Positions 23,556-33,318 of a stretch of 64,000 bases of DNA are shown here, piece by piece (position 1 is the first letter of the stretch; every line of letters starts with the position of its first letter). The translations under genes and the position numbers were made by a program. The notes under the pieces were generated by a model. That model made no database searches and was not told the origin of the DNA. It saw nothing but the letters and a program-made list of their open reading frames with translations. The stretch is taken from the NCBI RefSeq assembly GCF_030161555.1, contig NZ_BSUK01000001.1:310001-374000 (forward strand), in the 5' to 3' direction. Source of the DNA: Luteimicrobium album (GTDB lineage Bacteria > Actinomycetota > Actinomycetes > Actinomycetales > Cellulomonadaceae).

Positions 23556-24770
23556 CTAGGCGAGGCGCGCCTTGAGGTTCTCGTCGAGCGTGCCGAGGAA
23601 CTCCTCGGTCGTCTGCCAGCTCTGCTCCGGGCCGACGAGGAGCGCGAGGTCCTTGGTCATCTTGCCGGACTCGACCGACTTGATGACGACGTCCTCGAGC
23701 GTCTCGGCGAAGCCGGTGACCTCGGGGGTCGAGTCGAGCTTGCCACGGTGCTTGAGCCCACCGGTCCAGGCGAAGATCGACGCGATCGGGTTGGTCGACG
23801 TCGGCTTGCCCTGCTGGTGCTGACGGTAGTGGCGCGTCACGGTGCCGTGCGCGGCCTCGGCCTCGACGGTCTGGCCGTCAGGCGTCAGGAGGACCGACGT
23901 CATGAGGCCGAGCGACCCGAAGCCCTGGGCGACGGTGTCCGACTGGACGTCGCCGTCGTAGTTCTTGCACGCCCAGACGTACCCGCCCTCCCACTTCATG
24001 GCGGAGGCGACCATGTCGTCGATCAGACGGTGCTCGTAGCTCAGGCCCTTCGCGGCGAACTGATCCTTGAACTCGGCGTCGAACACCTCGGCGAACAGGT
24101 CCTTGAACCGCCCGTCGTAGGCCTTGAGGATCGTGTTCTTCGTCGACAGGTACACGGGGTACTCGCGCTGCAGGCCGTAGGCGAAGGACGCCCGCGCGAA
24201 GTCACGGATCGACTCGTCGAGGTTGTACTGGACCTGCGCGACACCACCGGCCGGGTACTGGAACACCTCGTGCTGGATCGGCTCCGACCCGTCCGACGGG
24301 GTGAAGGTGACGGTGAGCGTGCCCTCGCCGGGGACCCGGAAGTCGGTGGCACGGTACTGGTCGCCGAACGCGTGGCGACCGATGATGATCGGCTTGGTCC
24401 AGCCCGGCACGAGGCGCGGCACGTTGGAGATGATGATGGGCTCGCGGAAGACGACGCCACCGAGGATGTTGCGGATGGTCCCGTTCGGGGACTTCCACAT
24501 CTTCTTCAGGCCGAACTCCTCGACACGGGCCTCGTCGGGCGTGATCGTGGCGCACTTCACGCCGACGTGGTGCTCCTTGATCGCGTTCGCGGCGTCGATG
24601 GTGACCTGGTCGTCGGTCGCGTCGCGGTTCTGGATCGACAGGTCGTAGTACTTGAGGTCCACGTCCAGGTAGGGGTGGATGAGGCGGTCCTTGATGAACT
24701 GCCAGATGATGCGGGTCATCTCGTCGCCGTCGAGCTCGACGACCGGACCTTCGACCTTGATCTTCGCCAT
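23556..24770 (-). CDS. icd: NADP-dependent isocitrate dehydrogenase, dimeric type
   Basis: 404 residues, the short homodimeric class also found in eukaryotes and many actinobacteria. [23 protein letters not shown] opens the enzyme, with the substrate loop [12 protein letters not shown] and [45 protein letters not shown] is the NADP/metal region. It makes 2-oxoglutarate in the TCA cycle. ATG 24768-24770 is the family start. Upstream, CTTGA-TG-TCAAG at 24912-24923 overlaps a TTGACA box on this strand and could be part of its promoter. Confidence 0.97.
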   Translation of the reverse strand: MAKIKVEGPVVELDGDEMTRIIWQFIKDRLIHPYLDVDLKYYDLSIQNRDATDDQVTIDAANAIKEHHVGVKCATITPDEARVEEFGLKKMWKSPNGTIRNILGGVVFREPIIISNVPRLVPGWTKPIIIGRHAFGDQYRATDFRVPGEGTLTVTFTPSDGSEPIQHEVFQYPAGGVAQVQYNLDESIRDFARASFAYGLQREYPVYLSTKNTILKAYDGRFKDLFAEVFDAEFKDQFAAKGLSYEHRLIDDMVASAMKWEGGYVWACKNYDGDVQSDTVAQGFGSLGLMTSVLLTPDGQTVEAEAAHGTVTRHYRQHQQGKPTSTNPIASIFAWTGGLKHRGKLDSTPEVTGFAETLEDVVIKSVESGKMTKDLALLVGPEQSWQTTEEFLGTLDENLKARLA

Positions 24771-25118
24771 GCGCGGGTCACTCCCGGGGTATTCGCCTGG
24801 ATTGCTGGGGCCCGAGGCCCGAGCACCGATGACGGGACGTCGTTCGTGCCGCACGTCGGCGCCCGCACCGCGCGGGCCGGCCCGCGATCGCGGGCACCGT
24901 AACCCAGATTACTTGATGTCAAGAGACTTCGGCACGGAGCGCCGGCGGGCAGACCGAGCAGGAGTAGCCACGGAGCGGCCGCTTCCCAGGAGAAACACAC
25001 GCTCGGACGGGAAGATCTGCGGGTTTGCGGGTGAAGCAGGTGGCAAGATGGCGCCTGCATGCCCTTTCGCCGCGTGGCGATCACCGCTGCGCCTCACCAG
25101 AACGGACAGGTCAACCTT
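24771..25118. promoter_or_regulatory. Divergent intergenic region, icd and aquaporin
   Basis: 348 bases between two divergent starts. The palindrome CTTGA-TG-TCAAG at 24912-24923 includes TTGACA on the minus strand. AT-rich bases (TAACCCAGATTACTTG) around it are the lowest-GC stretch of the area. I see no coding gene; the aquaporin frame extends to 25059 but without a ribosome-binding site there. Confidence 0.4.
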
Positions 25119-26096
25119 ATGTCGCAGGAGTCAGTCGCCCCGGCGCCCGCGGAGGCGGCGCCCCCGGCCCGGACGGAGTCGTCGCTCGCCGCACGGCTCG
25201 GAGCTGAGGCGTTCGGAACGTTCGGCCTCGTGCTCGCGATCGTCGGTGTCGCGCTCTACAACCGGTTCTCGAACGGCAGCTACGTGTTCCCGGTCGCGAT
25301 CGCGGGTGGGCTCGGCGTCGCGGCGCTCATCGCGGCGGTGGGGCACGTCTCGGGCGGGCACTTCAACCCGGCCGTGACCTTCGGCCTGACGATCGCCGGG
25401 CGCGCCCAGTGGCGTGACCTGGTCCCGTACTGGATCGCCCAGGTCGTCGGCGGTACCGCCGCGACCGCCCTGCTCTTCGCGACCATCCCCGACACGCTCG
25501 TCAAGGCGCTCAGCGAGAAGAGCACGCGCTCGCTGTTCTCGGGTACCGCCAACGGCTGGGCGAACCACTCTCCGCTGTCCGGCCTCTCCTCCGGCCAGGC
25601 GCAGTTCTCGCTGACCGCCGCACTCCTCATCGAGGTCGTCGTGACGGCGGTCTTCGTGGGCGTCATCATCGGCGTGACGGACAAGCGAGCCAAGATCAAG
25701 TTCGCGCCGATCGCGATCGGCTTCGCGCTCTTCGCAGCGATCATCGTCTCCGGCCCCATCACGAACGCGTCGGTCAACCCGGCCCGCTCGACGGCGTCGG
25801 CCATCTTCTCGACGGGCAACATCTTCACGCTCGACGGCGTCGCGGGGCAGCTCTGGCTGTTCTGGGTCGCCCCGCTCGTGGGCGGTGGCATCGCCGCGCT
25901 GTTCTACCTGGCCTTCGCCGCACCGCGGCGCGCCGTCGCCGACGAGCCGCTGAGCCCGGTCACCGCCGCCGTCGAGGCAGCGGAGGAGAAGGTCGAGGAG
26001 GCCACCGCGGAGCTGCGCGACACGGTCGAGGCAGCCGCGAGCACCGAGGCCGCCGAGAGCACCGAGGCCGAGAGCACCGACAAGCCGCAGGCCTGA
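25119..26096 (+). CDS. Aquaporin (MIP family channel)
   Basis: 325 residues. Two half-helix signatures are visible, GGHFNPAVTFGL and TNASVNPARSTASAIF, both with the NPA triad. Six membrane spans are plausible between residues about 20 and 270. It should conduct water and/or small neutral solutes. The aromatic/arginine filter was not assigned. The C-terminal tail of about 55 residues is a soluble run rich in Glu, Ala and Thr (EAAEEKVEEATAEL), unusual for AqpZ. ATG 25119 is preferred (MSQESVAP, GGACAGG upstream) over 25059. A terminator hairpin follows. Confidence 0.88.
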   Translation: MSQESVAPAPAEAAPPARTESSLAARLGAEAFGTFGLVLAIVGVALYNRFSNGSYVFPVAIAGGLGVAALIAAVGHVSGGHFNPAVTFGLTIAGRAQWRDLVPYWIAQVVGGTAATALLFATIPDTLVKALSEKSTRSLFSGTANGWANHSPLSGLSSGQAQFSLTAALLIEVVVTAVFVGVIIGVTDKRAKIKFAPIAIGFALFAAIIVSGPITNASVNPARSTASAIFSTGNIFTLDGVAGQLWLFWVAPLVGGGIAALFYLAFAAPRRAVADEPLSPVTAAVEAAEEKVEEATAELRDTVEAAASTEAAESTEAESTDKPQA

Positions 26097-26113
26097 TCCA
26101 CCCGAACCACACC

Positions 26114-26148
26114 CGAGAGTCCGGTCGCCGCCAGGCGACCGACTCTCG
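26114..26148. terminator. Terminator hairpin after the aquaporin gene
   Basis: CGAGAGT-C-CGGTCGCC at 26114-26129 pairs with GGCGACCGACTCTCG at 26134-26148, a 15-base-pair stem with one bulged C and a GCCA loop. It lies between the convergent aquaporin and DUF3017 genes. Confidence 0.75.
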
Positions 26149-26196
26149 CGCGTTCGGGGTCCGCACGCGCCCACGTGCGAAGGGCCGGCCTGCGGC

Positions 26197-26502
26197 TCAG
26201 GCGACGAGGCTCGGCGACGTGAAAGCGAGCACCGCGATGGCCGCACCGAGCAGCAGGTAGCCGACGACGTCGATCACCCGCCCGCGCACCGCCACCCCCG
26301 GCAGACCGGGCTCCGGCCCGACGGCGCGCGCGATCGCCAGCGCGAAGAGCACACCCGCCACGACCGAACACCCGGCGCGCGGCCCGACGACCGCGAACGT
26401 GACGGTGGCCGCGACGACCGCGACGACGACGAGCCACACGGCCGCGCTGGTGCGATGCGGGACGACGATCTCGTCGGTCGGGGGCGGTGCTCGGACACGC
26501 AA
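26197..26502 (-). CDS. DUF3017-type small membrane protein
   Basis: 101 residues with three hydrophobic segments (about 20-37, 44-60, 76-96), including VVGPRAGCSVVAGVLFALAIAR, the general look of DUF3017. The family is usually encoded beside folD and mdh in actinobacteria, but here it stands alone between an aquaporin and a reductase. Its function is unknown. The only upstream start is a TTG at 26500-26502 with GGAG close by, so the true N-terminus is uncertain. Confidence 0.65.
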   Translation of the reverse strand: MRVRAPPPTDEIVVPHRTSAAVWLVVVAVVAATVTFAVVGPRAGCSVVAGVLFALAIARAVGPEPGLPGVAVRGRVIDVVGYLLLGAAIAVLAFTSPSLVA

Positions 26503-26571
26503 GGGCTCCGTACGGTGCGGGGGGCTGTCGCCCTGAGCCTACCGGTGCGGGGGCGCGGCTACGGTGGGCGG

Positions 26572-27873
26572 GTGACGTCAGATCGTGAGGGTTCCCTGCG
26601 CAGCGTCGTCGTGGTCGGCGGTGGGCTCGCGGGCGCGCAGACGGCCGCCGCGCTGCGCGCCCAGGGGTTCGACGGCCGGGTCACGCTGCTCGGAGCCGAG
26701 GGGCGGGCGCCGTACGACCGCCCGCCGCTGTCCAAGGAGCTCTTCGAACGCGATTCCCCCGCAGACCTCGTGCACGAGGTGGGCGTCGACGTCGCGGCCC
26801 TGGCCGACGACCTCCGCCCCGCCGAACCCGCGCACGCGCTCGAGGTCCGGCCGGACGGGGTGGTCGTCGCGACGTCGTCGGGCGAGGTCGAGGCCGACGC
26901 GGTGGTGCTCGCCGTGGGGTCGCGACCCGTGGTCCCGGCCGGCTGGGAGGCCGCGGCGGTCCTGCACACCTGGGACGACGCCGCCCGTCTTCGCGCCCGC
27001 CTGACACCCGGCGCGCGGCTCGTGTCCGTCGGGGCGGGGTGGATCGGCGCCGAGGTCGCGGGCGTCGCCACGAAGGCGGGCTGCGAGGTCGTCGTCGTCG
27101 AGGCCCTCGACGTCCCGCTCGAACGCCAGCTCGGCGCGGACGTCGGGAAGCACCTCGCTCCCTGGTACGCGGCCGCAGGGGTCGAGCTGAGGCTCGGCGA
27201 GGCCGTCGTCGCGATCCGGCCCGACGACGGCGGAGACGGCGCGAGCGTCGAGCTCGCCTCGGGTGCGGTGCTCCACGGCGACGTCGTGCTCGCTGCGGTC
27301 GGTGCGCGCCCGGCCACCGACTGGCTGCGCGACACCCTGCCCGTGGACGCTCGCGGGTCGATCGCGGGCGACGCCGTCGGGCGGGTCGCGCCACGCGTCT
27401 ACGCGGTGGGCGACTGCGTGACCCGGCACGGCACCGTGTACGGCGACGTGCCGGGAGGGCACTGGTCCGCCGCGCTGCACGACCCCGAGAGCACCGTGCG
27501 GGCGCTGCTCTCGGACCTGGGGCCGGGCGCCGGGGCCGAGAGCGGGGTGCCGGGACACGCGCCCTACGTCTTCAGCCAGCAGCTCGGACACGACCTCGCG
27601 CTCTTCGGCACGCCGTCGGCGTTCGACGAGGTCGTGCTCCGCGGGCTGCCCGGGCACGACGACGGCTGGGCCGCCCTCTACCTCGACGGCGACAACGCGC
27701 AGACCCACGACGGGCGGCCGGTCGCACGGCTGCGCGGCGTGCTCGTCGTCGACCGGCACCGCGAGGTCGGGGCGCTGCGGCGCCTGCTGCGCGCCGGCCT
27801 GCCGCTCGTGGACGTCGAGGCCGCCGCAGACCCCTCACGGCCCCTCAAGGACGCCGTCGTCATCCTCCCCTGA
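26572..27873 (+). CDS. FAD-dependent ferredoxin reductase-like oxidoreductase
   Basis: 433 residues. The FAD-binding start VVVVGGGLAGAQTAAALR, the DRPPLSKEL segment, the NAD-binding VSVGAGWIGAEVAG and the second FAD motif VYAVGDCV identify a class of rubredoxin/ferredoxin reductases that feed electrons to P450 or dioxygenase systems. No ferredoxin or oxygenase gene lies next to it. A reductase C-terminal dimer domain begins near HAPYVFSQQLG. Start GTG 26572; the longer frame to 26455 overlaps the neighbour's start region. Confidence 0.88.
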   Translation: MTSDREGSLRSVVVVGGGLAGAQTAAALRAQGFDGRVTLLGAEGRAPYDRPPLSKELFERDSPADLVHEVGVDVAALADDLRPAEPAHALEVRPDGVVVATSSGEVEADAVVLAVGSRPVVPAGWEAAAVLHTWDDAARLRARLTPGARLVSVGAGWIGAEVAGVATKAGCEVVVVEALDVPLERQLGADVGKHLAPWYAAAGVELRLGEAVVAIRPDDGGDGASVELASGAVLHGDVVLAAVGARPATDWLRDTLPVDARGSIAGDAVGRVAPRVYAVGDCVTRHGTVYGDVPGGHWSAALHDPESTVRALLSDLGPGAGAESGVPGHAPYVFSQQLGHDLALFGTPSAFDEVVLRGLPGHDDGWAALYLDGDNAQTHDGRPVARLRGVLVVDRHREVGALRRLLRAGLPLVDVEAAADPSRPLKDAVVILP

Positions 27874-27901
27874 CGCGGGACCACGGCGGGCAGGCCCGGC
27901 G

Positions 27902-29175
27902 TCAGGCGGCCGTCACGATGTAGGCGTCCTCGTCCTCGTCCCACCGCAGCTCCACGACGCCCGCCTCCGCGGCGGCCTTGCAGAACTGCAGGAAGCCCCG
28001 GAACCCGAGCGCCTTCTCGCTGAACGCCGGACGGCGCTTGCGGAGCTGGTCCTTGAGGCCCGACATCACGGCCGAGCCACCGTCCTCCGCGACGACGGAC
28101 CGCAGGAACGAGAACGCCCCGGCCGTGTCCCCCTGGGCGGGCAGGGACACCGACGGGTCACCCGCGGCGGGCCCCGTCCCGAGCTCGACGATCCCCCGGT
28201 CCGCGAGGTAGCGCACGAACTCCCCGAACGACCGGAACCCGTACTCCGACTCCGAGAACGTCGGGTCCTTGCGCAGCAGCGCCCGCTTGAGCGCCGACGC
28301 CGTGACGTCCCCGCTCGTCGACGACTCGAGGTCTGCGAGCGTCTGCGCGACCCGGACCTCCATGGTCGGGCCCTCGGCCACCTCGTCGTCGTTCTCGTCG
28401 GTGTCGTCGGCGACGCGGTCCGCGGTGGGCTCCTCGGCCTCGACAGGCTCGGGCTGGGCCGGCGCTTGGGCCTTCGAGCCCTTACGGGTCGAGCGCCGGG
28501 CACCCGAGCCGGCGCTCTTCGCGGGCGCCTCCGCCGAGGTCTCGGTCTCCGCCGGCTCGGCGACCGGCTCCGCACCCGCCGGAGCCTCCACCGCGGCCTC
28601 GGCTGCGCCGTCGGGCACGGCCTTGGCCTTGCCCCGGCCGCGGCGGGCCGGACGCGACGACGACGCGCGCGACGACTTCGACTCCCCGGCTCCGGGACGT
28701 CCACGCCCTCGAGCCGGTCGTAGAACAGGAACTCGTCGCACGCGGGCGGCAGCAGCCGCGACGTCGACAGCTCGACGCCCACCCCGATCACACGCTTGTT
28801 CAGCTCGCGCAGCTTGTGCACCAGCGGCGAGAAGTCGCTGTCGCCCGTGCACATGACGAACGTCGAGATGTAGTCCCGCTCGAACGCCATCTCGATCGCG
28901 TCCACGACCATCTTGATGTCCGCGGCGTTCTTGCGGGACGCACCCATGCGCTGCGGCATCTCGATGAGCTCGACCTGGTGGCGGGTCAGGGCGCGACGGT
29001 CCTCGTCGAAGTACGACCAGTCCGCGTACGCGCGTCGCACCACGACCCGGCCGCGCACCGCGAGCGCGTCAGCGATCGGCCCGAAGTCGAACGTCATCCC
29101 GCCCAGGTGCTCCCGCGCCCCGAGCGCCAGGTTCTCGTAGTCGAGGAAGACGGCCAGACGTTCTTCGGTATCCAT
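27902..29175 (-). CDS. NYN-domain protein with two C-terminal LOTUS/OST-HTH domains, frameshifted
   Basis: About 424 residues after repair. Residues 1-160 are a NYN (PIN-like) nuclease domain: AVFLDYENLALGA, KNAADIKMVVDAIEMAF, and FVMCTGDSDFSPLVHKLREL carry the acidic metal-binding residues. A long Ala/Pro/Glu linker follows. Then come two similar units, SALKRALLRKDPTFSESEYGFRSFGEFV and GLKDQLRKRRPAFSEKALGFRGFLQFC, matching LOTUS/OST-HTH winged helices that bind RNA. It is probably an RNA-processing enzyme. The frame breaks in the C4 run 28684-28687 within the linker. The partner RNA and pathway are unknown. Confidence 0.85.
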
Positions 29176-29298
29176 GCACGTCAGCCTACGGGGGTGCGGT
29201 GGCGCCCGCGTCGTGGTGGTGGCCGGCGCCGTGTCGGGAGGTGTGCGCTCGGGTCGGGCGCGGCGACCGGACCACGAGAGCCCGGCCGCCGCGAAGCC

Positions 29299-30942
29299 TC
29301 AGTGGGCGAAGTGGCGCGTGCCGGTGAAGTACATCGTGACGCCCGCCTCCTGGGCCGCCGCGATCACCTCGTCGTCGCGGATGGAGCCCCCGGGCGCGAC
29401 GACGGCGCGCACGCCCGCGTCGAGGAGGATCTGCAGGCCGTCGGCGAACGGGAAGAACGCGTCCGACGCCGCGACCGAGCCGCGCGCACGCTCCTCGCCC
29501 TCGCCAAGGGTGTTGGCGCGCTCGACGGCCAGCTTGCACGAGTCGACCCGATTGACCTGGCCCATGCCGATGCCGACGGCGGCCTGCTGGTCCGCCAGGA
29601 GGATCGCGTTGGACTTCACCGCGCGGATCGACGTCCACGCGAAGGCGAGGTCCGCGAGGGTCGCCTCGTCGGCGGCGTCACCGGCCACGAGGCGCCAGCT
29701 CTGCGGGTCGTCGCCGCCCGTGACCTGGCCCTCCGTGTCACGCACGACGGCGTCCACCTTGTCGACGGTCTGGACGAGCACGCCGCCCGAGATCGCGCGG
29801 AACTCGATGGGGTCCTCCGTGACGTCCGCGGGAAGCACGAGGACGCGGAGGTTCTTCTTGCTCGCGAGGACCTCGAGGGCCCCCTCCTCGAACCCGGGCG
29901 CCACGATCACCTCGGTGAACACGGGCTTGAGGGCCTCGGCGAGCTCGGTGGTGACGAAGCGGTTCGACGCCACGACCCCGCCGTACGCGGACACGGGGTC
30001 GGTCGCGTGGGCCTTGCGGTAAGCGTCGGCGATGTCGTCGGCGGTCGCGACACCGCACGGGTTGTTGTGCTTGACGACGGCGACCGCGGGCCCGGCGTGG
30101 TCGTACGCGGCACGGCGGGCGGCGTCGGCGTCGACGTAGTTGTTGTAGCTCATCTCCTTGCCCTGGAGCTGGGTCGCCGTGGCGAGCCCGCCGCGCCAGT
30201 GGGTGTAGAGCGCGGCCTTCTGGTGCGGGTTCTCGCCGTAGCGGAGCACCGCGGACCGGTCCCACGTGGCACCGGTGAAGGCCGGGAAGCCCTGGCCCTC
30301 GGCGTCGGGCGCGTAGGCGCTGCCGAACCAGGACGCGACCGCCACGTCGTACGCCGCGGTGTGCGCGAACGCCTGCGCCGCGAGGCGCTTGCGGGCCGCG
30401 AACGTGAAGCCGCCCTCGGTCACGGCGGCGAGCACGTCGCCGTACGCGGCCGGGTCGACGACGACGGCGACGCTCGGGTGGTTCTTTGCGGCCGCGCGGA
30501 CCATGGAGGGGCCGCCGATGTCGATCTGCTCCACGCACTCGTCGGGAGTAGCGCCCGAGAGCACCGTCTGGCGGAACGGGTAGAGGTTCACGACGACGAG
30601 CTCGAACGGCGCGACGCCGAGCTCGTCGAGCTGGGCGAGGTGCTCGGGCTTGCGCGAGTCGGCGAGGATGCCGGCGTGGACGCGCGGGTGCAGCGTCTTC
30701 ACGCGGCCCTCGAGGCACTCGGGGAAGCCCGTCAGGTCCTCGACGCGGGTGACCGGGATGCCCTCGGCCGCGACCGTCGCGGCCGTCGAACCGGTGGACA
30801 CGAGCTCGACGCCCGCGACGTGCAGGCCGCGGGCCAGCTCGACGAGGCCGGTCTTGTCGTAGACGGACAGCAGGGCACGACGGACCTCACGACGGGAATC
30901 GTCGGCGAGCTGGACGGGGGGCAGCGACGGGGCGCCGGACAT
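29299..30942 (-). CDS. purH: Bifunctional AICAR formyltransferase/IMP cyclohydrolase PurH
   Basis: 547 residues, full length. It performs the last two steps of IMP synthesis. The N-terminal cyclohydrolase domain shows [42 protein letters not shown] and [15 protein letters not shown]. The transformylase part shows [39 protein letters not shown] and [15 protein letters not shown] 30942 follows CAGGAGGAACC. A ZTP riboswitch lies in the leader, fitting because AICAR/ZMP is the substrate whose triphosphate is sensed. Confidence 0.98.
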   Translation of the reverse strand: MSGAPSLPPVQLADDSRREVRRALLSVYDKTGLVELARGLHVAGVELVSTGSTAATVAAEGIPVTRVEDLTGFPECLEGRVKTLHPRVHAGILADSRKPEHLAQLDELGVAPFELVVVNLYPFRQTVLSGATPDECVEQIDIGGPSMVRAAAKNHPSVAVVVDPAAYGDVLAAVTEGGFTFAARKRLAAQAFAHTAAYDVAVASWFGSAYAPDAEGQGFPAFTGATWDRSAVLRYGENPHQKAALYTHWRGGLATATQLQGKEMSYNNYVDADAARRAAYDHAGPAVAVVKHNNPCGVATADDIADAYRKAHATDPVSAYGGVVASNRFVTTELAEALKPVFTEVIVAPGFEEGALEVLASKKNLRVLVLPADVTEDPIEFRAISGGVLVQTVDKVDAVVRDTEGQVTGGDDPQSWRLVAGDAADEATLADLAFAWTSIRAVKSNAILLADQQAAVGIGMGQVNRVDSCKLAVERANTLGEGEERARGSVAASDAFFPFADGLQILLDAGVRAVVAPGGSIRDDEVIAAAQEAGVTMYFTGTRHFAH

Positions 30943-30990
30943 GGTTCCTCCTGAGCGGTGGCGGTCGCCCGACGATCGTCGGGCGGGTCC

Positions 30991-31080
30991 CCGGCGCCCA
31001 GGCGGACGACGTCGGGTCTCAGAAGGTTCCGGCCGCTCCCCGGTGGTCGATCCCACCTGTCAACGCCAGTCGCGGCCGCC
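30991..31080 (-). promoter_or_regulatory. ZTP (pfl) riboswitch in the purH leader
   Basis: On the minus strand the leader reads GCGACTGGCG, AGGTGGGA, GACCACCGGGGAGCGGCC and, further on, TCCGCCTGGGCGCC, the conserved blocks of the ZTP aptamer. It matches the glyA copy block for block. A TAGACT -10 box (plus strand 31084-31089) places the transcript start at the aptamer. Between aptamer and purH, 30967-30984 is an 18-base perfect palindrome, GCCCGACGATCGTCGGGC, a candidate expression-platform hairpin. Confidence 0.92.
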
Positions 31081-31189
31081 GCCAGTCTAGCGGGCACGGA
31101 TCGGGCCGGCCGAGCCGGCCCGGCGGACGTCGCCGGGCCGGCCCGTGGCGGTCAGCCGCGCGGCGACCGGATCAGCGGCCGCCCGTCGA

Positions 31190-33235
31190 TCACCCGGTCG
31201 ATCGTGTCCCGCGACCAGCGCCGGTAGCCCCCTCGAAGCCCGCGCCGAGCAGCACGAGAGCGAGCGCCAGCCACAGGAGCCACAGGTCGCCGGCACCCGT
31301 GTGCGCGAGCGCCGTCGGGACTGCCGCGGCGATGTCGGACGCGGTGATGCCCGTCCCCGCGACGGCACCCGCCGGCGACGCGTCCGACGGGGCGCCGGGC
31401 GTCACGTAGGCCGCGGTCTGCGTGCCTCCCGTGCCCGAGCCGGACGGCGTCGTCGAGCCGCTCGCCGAACCCGGCGCGCCCGGGTTGCCGGGCGTCCCAG
31501 GCGTGCCGGGGTCACCAGGAGCCCCGGGGTTACCGGGGTCGCCGGGGTCACCGGGCGTGACGGCGTCCGTGCCGCAGCCCGCGGCGTCGCCCAGGACGGC
31601 GACGGCCGTGCAGCCCACGGTCACCGGGAGGGTGACCGGGACGTCGAGCGCGACGGACGGCACGGCACCGAGGGCGTCCGGTACGGCCGAGTCGAGGCTC
31701 AGCCCGTCGTCGGTCGCGTGGTCGAGCAGTCCGCCGTCAGCGAGCAGCGCGTCGGTCGTCCCGCCGGGCTCGGCGACCTGCTGGACGAGGCCGTCGGGCC
31801 CGAGGAGCTGGTCGGTCAGGCCTGCGGGCGCCACGACCGCGTCGACCGGGCCGTCGGCGTCGAGGAGCTGGTCCACGGTGCCGTCGTCGCCGAGCAGCGA
31901 CCGGGTGAGGCCCTGCTGGTCGACGAGCGAGCCGAGGATCCCCTTCTCGCCCGTGGCCGCCGCGGGCGCCGTGGTGTCGTCGCTCGCCGACGCGTCGCCG
32001 AGCACCGCCGCGGCGACCCCGGAGACCGTGACAGGGACGGTCACGGGCGCCTGCACCGACTGCGCGGGCAGGTCGGTGAGGCCGCTCGACAGCACGTCGT
32101 CGACGGCGCCACCGTCGCCCACGACCGAGCGCACCACGTCGGCCGGGTCGGTCCTGCCCGTGAGCAGCTGCTCGACGGAGCCGTCCTCGCCGAGGGTCCC
32201 GTCGGCAGCACGGGCGACCGCACCGTCCCGCGAGAGCAGGTCGTCGACCACACCGTCCGTTCCGAGCACGTCCGTGACCGCGCGATCGACGGTGCCGCCG
32301 TCGCCCAGCACCTGGTCGGCCTCGTCCCGGACCGACCCGAGCGCGTGCTCGACGTCCGGGAAGGTGGCGCTGCCGACGACGTCCGTCAGGACGTCCTCCG
32401 CGGTCGCGTCGCCGGAGGTGAGGTCGTCGACGAGCCCTCCCGTGCCGAGCGCCGCGTCGAGCACGCCCTCCACGCCGGTGCCGGTCCGGCCGAGCACGCG
32501 GGGCACCAGGCCGTCGCGGTCCGACCCGGTCGGCGAGCCGGCGCTCGCGTCCCCGAGCACGGCCACGGCGACCTGGTGCACCGTGACGGGCACGCGCAGC
32601 GGAGCCGCGACGTCCACCCCCGTGGCTCCGGTGCCCGACGACGCCGCCGCGGGCTGCGCGTCCGGCGTGGCCGTGGTCCGGGTGGGAGCGGGCCGGGCCG
32701 CGACGGCCGTCGCGGAGGCCCGCCTCGTGGTCGCGGCCGTGGTGGCCGACTTCGTCGCTGCGGCCCGAGCACCCGAGCCCGACGACCGGTGCGTGGCCCG
32801 GGCGTCACCGAGCACGCCGACCGCGACGTGGTGCACCTTCACGGGGACGCGCACGGGCGCGGTGACGTGGACGCCCTTCGTCGCGCCGGCCGACGCCGAC
32901 GACGGGCCGGACGCCGCCGCGCCCGTCGAGGCTCCGGCCGGGTGCGTGGCCCCGTGGCCCGTCGTCGTCGGTGACGACGCGTGGGTCATGGCCTTCGCGG
33001 TCCCGCCGACCGACGCGACGACATCGTGCACGGTCACGGGCAGGGAGACGGGCGTGTCAACGGACACGTCCGGAAGGAGCCCGCCGAGCAGGCTCGTCGA
33101 CTGGTGCGTCGCCGCCCCCGAAGGGGTCGGTTCGGCCGTGGGACCGTCCGCGGCGTGGGCCGCGGCCGTCCCGGCGAGGCAGAACCCGCCGGCGACGAAC
33201 GCTGTCTGCAGCGCTCGCCTGAGCATGATTCGCAT
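31190..33235 (-). CDS. Secreted chaplin-like repeat protein with LAHTG sorting signal
   Basis: 681 residues as read. Residues 1-29 are a signal peptide. Five copies of a chaplin-like motif, PVxVPVTVxxVAVAVLGDAxA, lie near residues 60-80, 124-147, 208-231, 394-417 and 530-554; only the last keeps a cysteine pair. Between copies 3 and 5 run units such as LLGDDGTVDQLLDADG. A collagen-like PGD/PGN/PGT run occupies 561-589. LAHTG at 643-647 precedes a membrane span, matching class E sortase LAxTG signals. The expected basic tail is missing: one extra base in the C5 run 31228-31232 would give GYRRWSRDTIDR and a stop at 31152. ATG 33235 has AGGAGAA upstream. Surface coat or adhesion is plausible; function unproven. 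Confidence 0.75.
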   Translation of the reverse strand: MRIMLRRALQTAFVAGGFCLAGTAAAHAADGPTAEPTPSGAATHQSTSLLGGLLPDVSVDTPVSLPVTVHDVVASVGGTAKAMTHASSPTTTGHGATHPAGASTGAAASGPSSASAGATKGVHVTAPVRVPVKVHHVAVGVLGDARATHRSSGSGARAAATKSATTAATTRRASATAVAARPAPTRTTATPDAQPAAASSGTGATGVDVAAPLRVPVTVHQVAVAVLGDASAGSPTGSDRDGLVPRVLGRTGTGVEGVLDAALGTGGLVDDLTSGDATAEDVLTDVVGSATFPDVEHALGSVRDEADQVLGDGGTVDRAVTDVLGTDGVVDDLLSRDGAVARAADGTLGEDGSVEQLLTGRTDPADVVRSVVGDGGAVDDVLSSGLTDLPAQSVQAPVTVPVTVSGVAAAVLGDASASDDTTAPAAATGEKGILGSLVDQQGLTRSLLGDDGTVDQLLDADGPVDAVVAPAGLTDQLLGPDGLVQQVAEPGGTTDALLADGGLLDHATDDGLSLDSAVPDALGAVPSVALDVPVTLPVTVGCTAVAVLGDAAGCGTDAVTPGDPGDPGNPGAPGDPGTPGTPGNPGAPGSASGSTTPSGSGTGGTQTAAYVTPGAPSDASPAGAVAGTGITASDIAAAVPTALAHTGAGDLWLLWLALALVLLGAGFEGATGAGRGTRSTG

Positions 33236-33318
33236 GAGAGTTCTCCTGGTCTGACGTCGATCCGGCGACGGGTGTCGCCAGTGGCTCGCGCCGCTCCGAG
33301 GGAGCGGCCGGCCGGACG

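Noticed and set aside
31145-33254. Plus-strand frames opposite the chaplin-like gene
   Set aside because: Ser/Arg/Pro low-complexity shadows without ribosome-binding sites. The minus strand has a signal peptide, repeats and a sorting signal.
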